Below the pieces are notes generated by a model. That model searched no databases and was not told the origin of the DNA. It was given only the letters and a program-made list of their open reading frames with translations. Positions 24,181 to 32,707 of a DNA stretch of 64,000 bases are shown here, in pieces. This DNA comes from an uncultured Schumannella sp. (GTDB taxonomy: Bacteria > Actinomycetota > Actinomycetes > Actinomycetales > Microbacteriaceae): the NCBI RefSeq assembly GCF_905479755.1, contig NZ_CAJQNT010000023.1, forward strand, positions 1 to 64,000. The letters are read 5' to 3'. The translations under genes were made by a program, and so were the position numbers. The first letter of the stretch is position 1. Every line of letters begins with the position of its first letter.

Positions 24181-25568
24181 GCGACGACACCAGCAACGAA
24201 GCCGCCGCGGCCGACGAGTTCGACGACGAGTTCGCCGACGATGCCGCGGAGGTCTACCGCGAGCTGCTCGGTCGCATCGGCGAGGCGAACCCGCAGCCGC
24301 GGCTCGAGCCGACGCGTCGCGCGGTCGAACTGCTCGGTGATCCGCATCGCGCGGCCCCGGTCATTCATGTCACCGGCACGAACGGCAAGACCTCGACGGT
24401 GCGTATGATCGAGTCGATTCTGCGCGCGACGGGCCTGCGCACGGGGCTGCTGACGAGCCCGCACCTGGTCCGGGTCAACGAGCGCATCGTGATCGACGGC
24501 CGTCCGGTGTCGAACGAGGCCTTGGTGCGCAACTGGGCCGACATCGCCCCCTACCTGGTGATGGTGGATGCGGAACTGGTCACCGCGGGCGAAGAACCGC
24601 TCACCTACTTCGAGGCGCTCACCGCGCTCGCCTTCGCGATCTTCGCCGACGCCCCCGTCGACGTGATGGTGCTCGAGGTCGGAATGGGCGGCGAGTGGGA
24701 CTCCACGAACGTCGCCGACGGTCAGGTCGCGGTGTTCACCCCGATCGCGTTGGACCACCAGAACCGCCTGGGTGACACCATCGCCGAGATCGCGCGTACC
24801 AAGGCCGGCATCATCAAGCCGTCGGCCTCGGTCGTGAGCGCGATGCAACCGATCGAGGCGTTGGACGAGTTGCTCGAGGCGAGCGAGCGATTCGAGGCGA
24901 CGCTCGCGGTCGAGCGCCGCGACTTCGCGGTGACCTCCACGACGGTCGCCGTCGGCGGTCAGCTGGTGAGCGTGCGCGGACGCGCCGCCGAGTACGCCGA
25001 CCTCTTTCTCCCGCTCTACGGGGACCACCAGGCGCAGAACGCGGCACTCGCGATCGCGGCGGTCGAGTCGTTCCTGGGGGATGCGACGGTCGCGCTGGAT
25101 GCTGACGTGCTCGCCGAGGGGCTTGGCACGGTGACGTCGCCGGGTCGGCTGCAGCTGGTCGGCGTCGAACCCACCGTCCTCGTCGATGCGGCGCACAATC
25201 CGCACGGTGCCGCCGCGCTGGCGGCGGCGCTGCGGGAGTATTTCGATTTTGACGAGTTCGGCATCGTGCTCGGCGTGCTCGGCGACAAGGACGTGCACGG
25301 CATCGTCGAGGAGCTCTCCCCGGCTTCGATGCGCTTCTTCGTGACGCGCTCGCACTCCGATCGCGCGATCTCGGTAGAGGACCTCGCCTCGCGTGTCGTC
25401 GCCGTCGTGGGTCGCGACGGGGTCACGACGCATGCGGAACTCGGCGGAGCGCTGGATGCGGCCCGCGGCTGGGCGAGCGAGTCGCCGCGTCGCGCGGTCG
25501 TCGTCGCGGGCTCGATCACGCTCGTCGGCGAAGCGATCGAGCTCGCCGAGACGGGAGCCTGGAAATGA
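24177..25568 (+). CDS. folC: Bifunctional folylpolyglutamate synthase / dihydrofolate synthase
   Basis: A 463-residue Mur-ligase-family enzyme that adds glutamate to dihydropteroate or folate using ATP. The P-loop is GTNGKTST at 67–74, the folate-binding [11 protein letters not shown] follows, then the omega-type [14 protein letters not shown], and [12 protein letters not shown] is the Mur-ligase C-terminal domain signature. It starts with GTG overlapping the ileS stop, and its stop overlaps the DUF4233 gene (ATGA), so translation is coupled through the operon. An acidic N-terminal extension of about 25 residues precedes the core. Confidence 0.95.
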   Translation: MSDDTSNEAAAADEFDDEFADDAAEVYRELLGRIGEANPQPRLEPTRRAVELLGDPHRAAPVIHVTGTNGKTSTVRMIESILRATGLRTGLLTSPHLVRVNERIVIDGRPVSNEALVRNWADIAPYLVMVDAELVTAGEEPLTYFEALTALAFAIFADAPVDVMVLEVGMGGEWDSTNVADGQVAVFTPIALDHQNRLGDTIAEIARTKAGIIKPSASVVSAMQPIEALDELLEASERFEATLAVERRDFAVTSTTVAVGGQLVSVRGRAAEYADLFLPLYGDHQAQNAALAIAAVESFLGDATVALDADVLAEGLGTVTSPGRLQLVGVEPTVLVDAAHNPHGAAALAAALREYFDFDEFGIVLGVLGDKDVHGIVEELSPASMRFFVTRSHSDRAISVEDLASRVVAVVGRDGVTTHAELGGALDAARGWASESPRRAVVVAGSITLVGEAIELAETGAWK

Positions 25569-26047
25569 GCGCGCCGAGTAGCGCGCAGCCGGACAACAGC
25601 CGGTCGAGTAGCGCGCCGCCGGCTAACAGCCGGTCGAGTAGCGCGCAGCGCGTATCGAGACCCCGCCGCTCCCGCGGCGTGACCGAGGCCCTCCTCACGA
25701 TCGTCCTCAGCCTCGAAGCGTTCTTGATGTTCTTCGTGACGCTCGTCGCCTTCGGCCTGCGCTGGCTCGAACCCGTCGTGGCCTTCGCCGGCGGCGGTGC
25801 GTTCCTCGTCGTCCTCGTCGTCGTGGCAGGCCTCCAGCGCTTCCGCGCGGGCGTCGTCGCGGGCGCCGTCCTGCAGGTCGCCCTGATCGCCACCGGATTC
25901 GTTTCCCCCGTGCTGTTCGCGCTCGGCGCGGTCTTTGCGGGCATCTGGCTGTGGGCCTTCCTGCGGGCGCGCGCGATCGAAAAGGCGCGCGCCGACTACC
26001 TGGCCACCCATCCCGAGATCCCCACCTCTGAAGGAGAAGCAACGTGA
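25565..26047 (+). CDS. DUF4233 membrane protein with repeat-derived N-terminus
   Basis: A 160-residue protein placed between folC and ndk, the position of DUF4233 proteins in Actinobacteria. Three or four membrane helices lie at about 40–60, 66–85, 90–110 and 112–130, with TIVLSLEAFLMFFVTLVAFGLRWL opening the domain. The first 34 residues are not part of the domain. They are three near-copies of a 10-residue unit (SSAQPDNSRS, SSAPPANSRS, SSAQRVSRPR) encoded by a tandem dispersed repeat. The start overlaps folC as ATGA and the stop overlaps ndk as GTGA, so the repeats must be translated. The function is unknown. Confidence 0.85.
   Translation: MSAPSSAQPDNSRSSSAPPANSRSSSAQRVSRPRRSRGVTEALLTIVLSLEAFLMFFVTLVAFGLRWLEPVVAFAGGGAFLVVLVVVAGLQRFRAGVVAGAVLQVALIATGFVSPVLFALGAVFAGIWLWAFLRARAIEKARADYLATHPEIPTSEGEAT
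25575..25662 (+). repeat. Translated tandem array of the dispersed repeat (30-base period)
   Basis: CGAGTAGCGCGC begins at 25575, 25605 and 25635, exactly 30 bases apart, and the last copy completes the full unit ending GTATCGAGACC at 25662. The intergenic array at 1395–1485 has the same architecture but a 29-base period. Here the period is ten codons, so every unit encodes the same frame. Confidence 0.9.
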
Positions 26048-26469
26048 GCAGTGAAACCGTGCAAGAGACCCTCGTCCTCGTCAAGCCCGATGGCGTCGCG
26101 CGGAACCTGACCGGCGAGATCTTGCGCCGCATCGAGGCGAAGGGCTACCAGGTGGTCGACCTTCGCATGCTGACGCCCGACCGCGAGCTGCTCGCCGCGC
26201 ACTACGCCGAGCACGAGGGCAAGCCGTTCTACGAGCCGCTCATCGAGTTCATGCAGTCGGGCCCGGTCGTGGCGATCCGGGTGGCAGGCAACCGCGTCAT
26301 CGAGGGTTTCCGTTCGCTCGCCGGCACGACCGACCCGACCCTGGCGGCGCCCGGCACGATCCGCGGCGACCTCGGTCGCGACTGGGGCCTCAAGGTTCAG
26401 CAGAACCTCGTGCACGGCAGTGACGCTCCCGAGACGGCGGCGCGCGAACTGGCGCTCTGGTTCAGCTGA
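26044..26469 (+). CDS. ndk: Nucleoside diphosphate kinase
   Basis: A 141-residue enzyme that equalises nucleoside triphosphate pools by transferring the gamma phosphate through a phosphohistidine. The start is TLVLVKPDGVARNLTG, and the catalytic His is H124 in NLVHGSDAPETA, preceded by TIRGDLGRDWG. The GTG overlaps the DUF4233 stop by four bases. It ends the ileS–folC–DUF4233–ndk operon. Confidence 0.97.
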   Translation: MSSETVQETLVLVKPDGVARNLTGEILRRIEAKGYQVVDLRMLTPDRELLAAHYAEHEGKPFYEPLIEFMQSGPVVAIRVAGNRVIEGFRSLAGTTDPTLAAPGTIRGDLGRDWGLKVQQNLVHGSDAPETAARELALWFS

Positions 26470-26488
26470 GCCGCGCGCTGCTCGGCGC

Positions 26489-27256
26489 TCAGCGTGCGTC
26501 GAGCAGCGCCAGCAGGTCGCCGTCGGTCGCGGGATTCCAGCGCATCCCGTCGATGACCACGGTCGGGGTTCCGAAGCCGCCGTCGTCGTTCGCGAGGTCG
26601 GCACGAGCCACCGTGCTGACGGTGATCGCGGCGACCCACTCGCGGAAGTCGCCGTTCTCGACGCAGCTGACGACCGCAGCGTCGGTCACTCCGACAATTT
26701 CGAGCAACTCGATGAGCTGCGCGTCGTTGTAGCCGACGGTTCCTTCGTCAGGCTGCGCGGCGAAGAAGCCGTACTGAACGTCGAGGAACGCGTCCGGCGT
26801 GTGCTCGGCGACGCACGCGGCGGCGTTGGCGGCGCGACTCGAATACTCGCTGTCGAGGAAGGCGCGGTCAAGAATCGCGATGGGGTGCACCTCGAGCTCG
26901 AGGTCACCCGTGGCGACGCGGCTCGTGAGCTCCTCGGAGTAGGCGCCCTCGAAGTCGCGACACACCGGGCACGACCAGTCGACGTAGAGCTCAACCACGG
27001 TCGCCGACGCTTCGTCGGCCGGGTCGGCCACGGCGATCGCGCCATCGACCCCCTCGAAGCGGATGCCGCCGTCGGCGGTCATGCTCGTCGGGGCCTCGAT
27101 GTCGAGGGTTTCGATCGCCGCCGGCCCCTCGCGCAGGGCGAAGATCACGGCGACGATCACGAGGATCGCGAGCGCGAGCAGGGTGCCGACGACGGTCGGC
27201 ACCACCCACGGCGGCGTCGGGCGCGGGCCCGGGGTGGTGTCGACCGGCTCGGTCAT
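26489..27256 (-). CDS. DsbA-family thioredoxin-fold protein, membrane-anchored
   Basis: A 255-residue protein with a Pro-rich cytoplasmic tail, one membrane anchor at about 18–41 and an external DsbA-like domain. The redox motif is CPVC at 96–99 (VDWSCPVCRDFE), and GFGTPTVVIDGMRW near the end contains the cis-Pro loop (TPTV). Additional cysteines at ACVAEH and SCVEN probably form the second actinobacterial disulfide. It introduces or shuffles disulfides in exported proteins. Its ATG overlaps the stop of the upstream paralogue (TAATG). Confidence 0.88.
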   Translation of the reverse strand: MTEPVDTTPGPRPTPPWVVPTVVGTLLALAILVIVAVIFALREGPAAIETLDIEAPTSMTADGGIRFEGVDGAIAVADPADEASATVVELYVDWSCPVCRDFEGAYSEELTSRVATGDLELEVHPIAILDRAFLDSEYSSRAANAAACVAEHTPDAFLDVQYGFFAAQPDEGTVGYNDAQLIELLEIVGVTDAAVVSCVENGDFREWVAAITVSTVARADLANDDGGFGTPTVVIDGMRWNPATDGDLLALLDAR

Positions 27257-28125
27257 TACTCGGTGGTTTCCGTCTCGACCGGGAGGAGGCTCGCGAGGAA
27301 GGTCGCGAACGCGGCCGAGTCGCTTACGCTGCCCGTGTAGCGCTCACCATTGACGAAGACGGTCGGCGTCCCGAAGAAGCCGCTCGCGGGGTTCACGAGC
27401 TCCGGGTCGTTGATGGCACGATCGGTGGCGGTGGTCACCCACGACTTGAAGGTCTCTTCGTTGATGCAGCTCGCCACCGCTTCCGAGGTGATCCCGGCGC
27501 CCTCGAAGAGGCCGATGATCTCGGAGTTGTTGAGACCGGACGTGCCTTCCGCGGGCTGGTTCGCGAAGAGGGTCGCGTGCGCGTCCCAGAACGAGTCGGG
27601 CTCGTTCTCGGCGACGCAGGCGACCGCGTTGGCGGCGCGCGAGGAGTAGCGGGTGCCCGAGGATGCGCGGTCGAGGATCGAGACCGGGTGTACCTCGATG
27701 GAGGCCTGGCCGGTCGTGACGAGGCTCTCGATCAGCTCGGCATTGGCATCCTCGAAGGCGCCGCACACCGGGCAGAGGTAGTCGACGTGCATGACGATGT
27801 TCAAGTCGACATCGAGCTCCGAGGTGTCGGTGGCGGTCGGCTCACCGTCGGCCGGGATCGCGGCCGTGGGGACGGCCTCCATCTCGGCGCCGGCCAGGAC
27901 GATGCCGTCGCTGGCCATGTTGAGCGGGCCGGGCCCCGCGGGCTTCACCGAGTTGAAGATGACAAGTCCGACGATCGCGACAACCGCGACGATGCCGAGT
28001 GTCACGCCGCCGCGCACCAGCACCGAGTTGATTGAGTCGCGTCGCTTCTGCTTGGCGCGGGCAAGCCGCGCGGCTTCGCGCGCCGCTTCGCGGCGCTGGT
28101 CCTTGCTGAGTCGCTCTTGGGGCAC
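27256..28125 (-). CDS. DsbA-family thioredoxin-fold protein, membrane-anchored (paralogue)
   Basis: A 289-residue protein. A long Arg/Lys-rich cytoplasmic segment (SKDQRREAAREAARLARAKQKRR) precedes one helix at about 38–60. The external domain has CPVC at 118–121 (VDYLCPVCGAFED), ACVAENEPDSFWD, SCINEETF, and the cis-Pro loop GTPTVFVNGERY. It shares the layout of the downstream protein, so the two look like an old tandem duplication. With the VKOR gene 86 bases further upstream they form a disulfide-forming pathway. Confidence 0.88.
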   Translation of the reverse strand: MPQERLSKDQRREAAREAARLARAKQKRRDSINSVLVRGGVTLGIVAVVAIVGLVIFNSVKPAGPGPLNMASDGIVLAGAEMEAVPTAAIPADGEPTATDTSELDVDLNIVMHVDYLCPVCGAFEDANAELIESLVTTGQASIEVHPVSILDRASSGTRYSSRAANAVACVAENEPDSFWDAHATLFANQPAEGTSGLNNSEIIGLFEGAGITSEAVASCINEETFKSWVTTATDRAINDPELVNPASGFFGTPTVFVNGERYTGSVSDSAAFATFLASLLPVETETTE

Positions 28126-28211
28126 GGGAAAACCTCGAAGTGTAGGGGCGGAAAGGTCGGAGTGAGTCTAGTCGGCGGGCGCGCGCGGATGCCTGAACGT
28201 GCGGGGCACTC

Positions 28212-28808
28212 CTACAGGTACGCGATGACGTCGAGGCGCACCTGGGCGATGATCGCCACGATGGCGTAGCTCGCGATCGTGATCGGCACTACCCAGGAGC
28301 GCATCGCCGTGCCGAAGCGGCGCGGGGCCGAACCGTAGACCCCCTCGGCGAGGTTGCGGAAGGTGAGCGACCACCACAGCGGAATCGTGACGCTCCAGAC
28401 GACCATGCACCACGGGCACAGGGTGAACAGCGCAAAGATCGACTGCGAGATCAGCCAGATGACGAAGGCCAAGGCGCCGGTGACGCCGACGTGGAAGGCG
28501 ATCCAGAACCAGCGATCGAAGCGGGCCCCGGCAAGAAGGGCGACGCCGACCGCGATCGGTGCGGCGAATCCGCCCAAGCCCAGAAGCGGGTTCGGGAAGC
28601 CGAAGACCGAGCCTTGCCACGAGGACAGGTTCGCCCCGCACTGCACGAGAATCGAGAAATCGCAGCCGAGCTCGGCCGCCGGGTTCTCGAGCAGGTGGAT
28701 CTTTTCGACCGTGAGCTGGAACGCGGCCCACCATCCGATCAGTCCGGCGAGAATGAAAAATGCGGCGAGAATCCAGGGGCGGCGCGTGGGCGCATCGATG
28801 TCAGTCAC
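28212..28808 (-). CDS. Vitamin K epoxide reductase (VKOR) family protein
   Basis: A 198-residue protein with four or five membrane helices. The active-site motif is CPWC at 131–134 (LFTLCPWCMVVW). The shuttle cysteines are C49 and C57 (GCDFSILVQCGANLSSWQGSVFGFPNPLLG), an arrangement diagnostic of bacterial VKOR. It reoxidises DsbA-type proteins and passes electrons to menaquinone. GTG at 28808 gives MTDIDAPTRR; there is no strong RBS, so initiation could be leaderless. It lies next to two DsbA-like genes. Confidence 0.92.
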   Translation of the reverse strand: MTDIDAPTRRPWILAAFFILAGLIGWWAAFQLTVEKIHLLENPAAELGCDFSILVQCGANLSSWQGSVFGFPNPLLGLGGFAAPIAVGVALLAGARFDRWFWIAFHVGVTGALAFVIWLISQSIFALFTLCPWCMVVWSVTIPLWWSLTFRNLAEGVYGSAPRRFGTAMRSWVVPITIASYAIVAIIAQVRLDVIAYL

Positions 28809-29152
28809 CCGGTGATTATTGCAAGCCCAAACTCTCAAATGCGGGGCTTTCGTCCCAACGTGCGATAATTTGAGCGAGTTGAGGCGGGCCGCGCTCGCAT
28901 TCAACGCCACAGAAGGCTTACCGGGCATACCGGGCATACCGGGCCACGAGGTGCCGACGACCGTCGTCAGGCATCGTGTCGGATCGCCAGTTCCGAATAT
29001 GCGTCGTGAGAGGACGCGCGAGCAGCCGGGCCCGCGGATCGCGGACGCTGCTCCCAACAGAAAAGGATTCGCGAGACACGCGATTTCGCGTCTCGCTCGA
29101 GAGTACCCGGCAGGTGGCGCGGCCACTTCGCCGGATGAGGAGCACACCAGCG
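28809..29152. other. Intergenic region and probable long 5' leader of the RNase E gene
   Basis: These 344 bases separate the divergent VKOR and RNase E/G genes. A GATAAT hexamer lies at 28864–28869. Three 9-base repeats (ATACCGGGC type) run through 28919–28946. No open frame here has convincing protein character. A long leader would fit the autoregulation known for RNase E mRNAs in other bacteria. Confidence 0.5.
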
Positions 29153-31519
29153 ATGGTGGATGACAACCCGAATAACGAAGCCGGTTCAGAAAAAGCCTCC
29201 AAGGCGCGTCGTTGGCGACCTTTGAAGTCGAAGAAGGCGGAGCTGCCCGCGGCGGACGCGCCTGCAACCGAGGCGCCCGCGACGGACGACGCCCCGGCAG
29301 CGCAGGCTTCCACCAAGCAGCCCGCGAAGCAGCCCGCGAAGAAGTCGGCCGCAGCCAAGACCGAGACCGCGACGGCGGACTCGTCGGCGACGAGCGCGCC
29401 AGCACCTGCGGCCGCGCCGACCACGGCGCTGCTGTTCCAGGCTCCCGATCTGCCGCCGATGCCCGAGCGCCCCGCCGCCGAGGAGGCGAGCAGCGAGACG
29501 CCCCGTCGTCGTTCGCGTCGTCGTTCCAGCGACGCGCCGCGCGAAGGTGATGACGCTCCCGGCACCACGGTGCGCGTGCGCCAGCCGCGCCCGAAGGAGG
29601 AGATCACCGAACCGCAGCGCGTCAAGGGCTCCACGCGTCTCGAGGCGAAAAAGCAGCGTCGCCGTGACGGGCGCGACGCCGGTCGCCGCCGGCCCGTGGT
29701 CACCGAGGCCGAGTTCCTCGCGCGTCGCGAAAGCGTCGACCGCGTCATGGTGGTGCGCAGCAAGTACGGACGCATCCAGATCGGTGTTCTCGAGGATGGC
29801 GTGCTCGTCGAGCACTACGTGGCGCGCGCTCAAGACGCGAGCCTGATCGGCAACGTGTACCTCGGTCGCGTGCAGAACGTGCTCCCGAGCATGGAGGCCG
29901 CCTTCGTCGACATCGGCCGCGGTCGCAACGCCGTGCTCTACTCCGGCGAGGTCGACTGGGAGGCCGCCGCGGCCGCCTCGGCCGCCGAGGGCGAACCCGC
30001 GCCGAAGAACCAGGCACGCCGCATCGAGCTCGCGCTCAAGCCCGGCGATCGCGTGCTCGTGCAGGTCACCAAGGACCCGGTCGGCCACAAGGGTGCCCGA
30101 CTGACGAGCCAGGTGAGCCTTCCGGGCCGCTTCCTCGTCTACGTCCCCGGTGGGTCGATGAATGGGATCTCCCGCAAGCTCCCCGACACCGAGCGCGCGC
30201 GTCTGAAGAAGATCCTCAAGGAGGTTCTCCCGGACGACGCGGGCGTCATCGTGCGCACCGCGGCCGAGGGGGCAACCGAGGAGCAGCTGACCCTCGACGT
30301 GCAGCGGCTCACCGCGCAGTGGGCGCACATCGCCAAGGCCGTTGAATCGGGCAATGCCCCGCAACTGCTGCACAGCGAGCCCGACCTGTTGATCAAGATC
30401 GTCCGCGACGTCTTCAATGAGGACTTCCACAAGCTCGTCGTCGAGGGCGACGACGCCATGGAGACGCTCTCGACGTACCTCGGTGCGGTCGCCCCTGACC
30501 TGGTCGGGCGTCTCGAGCGCTACGTCGGCGAGGTTGATTCCTTCGATCACTACCGCGTTGCCGAGCAGATCGAGAAGGCTCTCGAGCGCAAGGTGTGGCT
30601 GCCCTCGGGCGGATCTCTCGTGATGGACCGCACCGAAGCGATGACGGTCATCGACGTCAACACCGGCAAGTTCGTCGGCTCCGGCGGAAACCTTGAAGAG
30701 ACGGTCACCAAGAACAACCTGGAGGCGGCCGAAGAGATCGTGCGCCAACTCCGCTTGCGCGACATCGGCGGCATCATCGTCGTCGACTTCATCGACATGG
30801 TGCTCGAGTCGAACCGCGATCTGGTGCTGCGCCGCATGATCGAGTGCTTGAGCCGGGACCGGACCAAGCACCAGGTCGCCGAGGTCACCTCGCTCGGTCT
30901 GGTCCAGATGACCCGCAAGAAGCTGGGTCTGGGTCTTGTCGAATCCTTCAGCGAGGCGTGCGAGACCTGTGCCGGTCGCGGCATTGTCGTGCACCACGAG
31001 CCGGTCTTCAAGCACCGCGGTGGCTCCGATTCGTCGTCGCAGGGCGGTTCGAACTCGGGCGGGTCGTCGCGGCGTCGCGGCGGTCGCGGTGGATCGGGCA
31101 GTTCCGGCAATTCGGGTGGCAACAACAACGCCCCCAAGCAGAGCAGCGGATCGAACGGCACTCACGCCCTGACGGAAGACGTTCGCAATGCGATCGCGCA
31201 GGTCGCCAAGAGCACCGTCGCGCACGAGCACGAGCCGAAGGCCGCCAACGGGGAGACTCCCGCGGCGCCCACGATCACGAAGATCGAGCAGGCCGCCGAG
31301 GCCGCCGCGAACGCCGCCGTGAAGGTCCTGGATCTTCCGGTCGAGAAGTCGCCGCGCTCGGGGCGTCGGATGGATCCGCACGCCGCGGAGCAGATCCTCG
31401 GTTCGGTGCTCGAGGCCTTGCCGGAGCCTCCGGCCCCGGGCTCGGGTCGCGCTCGCCGTTCGCGTCGCGCCTCGTCGAAGGGTGAGGTCGTCACCCCGCA
31501 GGACGGCCCCGCGAACTAG
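29153..31519 (+). CDS. rne: Ribonuclease E/G family endoribonuclease
   Basis: A 788-residue enzyme of mRNA decay and rRNA processing. An Ala/Lys/Arg-rich, probably disordered N-terminal extension of about 200 residues comes first (typical of actinobacterial RNase E), then the S1 domain (GNVYLGRVQNVLPSMEAAFVDIG). The DNase I-like catalytic site has D501 (VIDVNTGKF) and D545 (VVDFIDM), 44 apart as in E. coli. The Zn-link is C603/C606 (CETCAGRG), and a Gly/Ser/Arg- and Ala-rich tail follows. ATG 29153 is preferred (AGGAG about ten bases upstream); ATG 29135 is an alternative. A strong terminator follows. Confidence 0.92.
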   Translation: MVDDNPNNEAGSEKASKARRWRPLKSKKAELPAADAPATEAPATDDAPAAQASTKQPAKQPAKKSAAAKTETATADSSATSAPAPAAAPTTALLFQAPDLPPMPERPAAEEASSETPRRRSRRRSSDAPREGDDAPGTTVRVRQPRPKEEITEPQRVKGSTRLEAKKQRRRDGRDAGRRRPVVTEAEFLARRESVDRVMVVRSKYGRIQIGVLEDGVLVEHYVARAQDASLIGNVYLGRVQNVLPSMEAAFVDIGRGRNAVLYSGEVDWEAAAAASAAEGEPAPKNQARRIELALKPGDRVLVQVTKDPVGHKGARLTSQVSLPGRFLVYVPGGSMNGISRKLPDTERARLKKILKEVLPDDAGVIVRTAAEGATEEQLTLDVQRLTAQWAHIAKAVESGNAPQLLHSEPDLLIKIVRDVFNEDFHKLVVEGDDAMETLSTYLGAVAPDLVGRLERYVGEVDSFDHYRVAEQIEKALERKVWLPSGGSLVMDRTEAMTVIDVNTGKFVGSGGNLEETVTKNNLEAAEEIVRQLRLRDIGGIIVVDFIDMVLESNRDLVLRRMIECLSRDRTKHQVAEVTSLGLVQMTRKKLGLGLVESFSEACETCAGRGIVVHHEPVFKHRGGSDSSSQGGSNSGGSSRRRGGRGGSGSSGNSGGNNNAPKQSSGSNGTHALTEDVRNAIAQVAKSTVAHEHEPKAANGETPAAPTITKIEQAAEAAANAAVKVLDLPVEKSPRSGRRMDPHAAEQILGSVLEALPEPPAPGSGRARRSRRASSKGEVVTPQDGPAN

Positions 31520-31526
31520 TTCCGCA

Positions 31527-31561
31527 AACGGGTGGGCTCACACGGCGTGAGTCCACCCGTT
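31527..31561 (+). terminator. Rho-independent terminator of the RNase E gene
   Basis: AACGGGTGGGCTCAC and GTGAGTCCACCCGTT form a 15-bp stem with one mismatch around a 5-base loop, followed by TTCG. It begins seven bases after the stop codon. Confidence 0.85.
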
Positions 31562-31672
31562 TTCGCGTTGCGGGGTCGTTCAGGCGGCGCCGGTTCCGAG
31601 TCCGAGGGCGGATCGCGCGAGCGACTCGCTGGCCTCTGCGAACTCCCGGCCGGGTCCTGACAGAATGTGCGA

Positions 31673-32707
31673 ATGCCGTCCCGTCTCCGCGTCGACTCGC
31701 GACCCCTTCCGGAGGCTCGCCCGCGGAACCGACGCGGGGTCGTCGTCATGGTGGCGCTCGCGCTCGTCGTCGCGCTCGTGACCGCCCGCATCGTCACCTC
31801 CGAGTGGGTTCCGCGGGGCGTGCTGCCCGATCGGGTGCAGGACTTGATCACCCTGGCCACCAGCCTGCTCGTCGAGTCGCTGCCGTTCGTAGTGCTCGGC
31901 ATCGCCCTGTCGGTCGTCGTGCGGGTCTGGCTGCCCGAAGGGCTGATCGTGCGCGTGCTGCCGCGCACCCCCGTGCTCCGGCGTGCGGCGCTGTCGCTGG
32001 TGGGCATGTTTCTGCCGGTCTGCGAGTGCGGCAACGTGCCGCTCGCTCGCGGCTTCGTCGTCCGCGGTCTCACCGTCGGCGAGTCGATGACGTTCCTGTT
32101 CGCCGCTCCGATCATCAACCCGATCACGATCGTGACGACGCACCAGGCATTTGGCTTCGACGACGGCATCCTGGTCGCGCGGCTGCTCGGCGGGTTCGTG
32201 ATCGCGAACCTCCTCGGCTGGTTGTTCAGCCGGCATCCGGATCCGTCGTCGCTTCTGACGGCGCGATTCAACGCCGAGTGCGCGACGGATGCGGGACCGG
32301 CGAGTTCGCGCTGGTCGCAGAGCGTTGACCTGTTCGTTCGCGAGTCGGCGACGCTGCTGCCGGCGTTGACGGTCGGCGCGATCGTCGCCGGCGCGGTTCA
32401 GACGGTGGTGCCGCGGTCGGTGCTCATCGCGCTCGGCTCCGACCCGCTCTGGTCGGTGCTCGCGCTCATGGCGCTCGCCCTGGTGATCTCGGTCTGCTCC
32501 AACGTGGATGCGTTCTTCATCCTGCCGTTCGCCAGCACGTTCATGCCGGGATCGATCGTCGCGTTCTTGATCTTCGGAGCGCTCGTCGACATCAAGATGC
32601 TCGCGCTGCTTCGCACGACGTTCACGGTGCGCACCCTCCTGATCGTGACCGGCATCGTGGCGTTGTCGAGCGCGGCGATCGGATGGGGGGTCGACCTTGT
32701 GGTCTGA
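31673..32707 (+). CDS. Permease of the UPF0718/DUF318 family (metal-efflux type)
   Basis: A 344-residue integral membrane protein. LVESLPFVVLGIALSVVV, the Cys-containing LPVCECGNVPLARGFVVRG and MTFLFAAPIINPITIVTT are family signatures; the symmetrical second half has SNVDAFFILPFASTF. Relatives include ArsP and the SO_0444-type copper/zinc efflux permease; the CECGN motif supports metal or metalloid binding. It overlaps the next gene, a TIGR03943-type partner, by 11 bases. ATG 31673 lacks a clear RBS and has CAGAAT seven bases upstream, so it may be leaderless. Confidence 0.82.
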   Translation: MPSRLRVDSRPLPEARPRNRRGVVVMVALALVVALVTARIVTSEWVPRGVLPDRVQDLITLATSLLVESLPFVVLGIALSVVVRVWLPEGLIVRVLPRTPVLRRAALSLVGMFLPVCECGNVPLARGFVVRGLTVGESMTFLFAAPIINPITIVTTHQAFGFDDGILVARLLGGFVIANLLGWLFSRHPDPSSLLTARFNAECATDAGPASSRWSQSVDLFVRESATLLPALTVGAIVAGAVQTVVPRSVLIALGSDPLWSVLALMALALVISVCSNVDAFFILPFASTFMPGSIVAFLIFGALVDIKMLALLRTTFTVRTLLIVTGIVALSSAAIGWGVDLVV

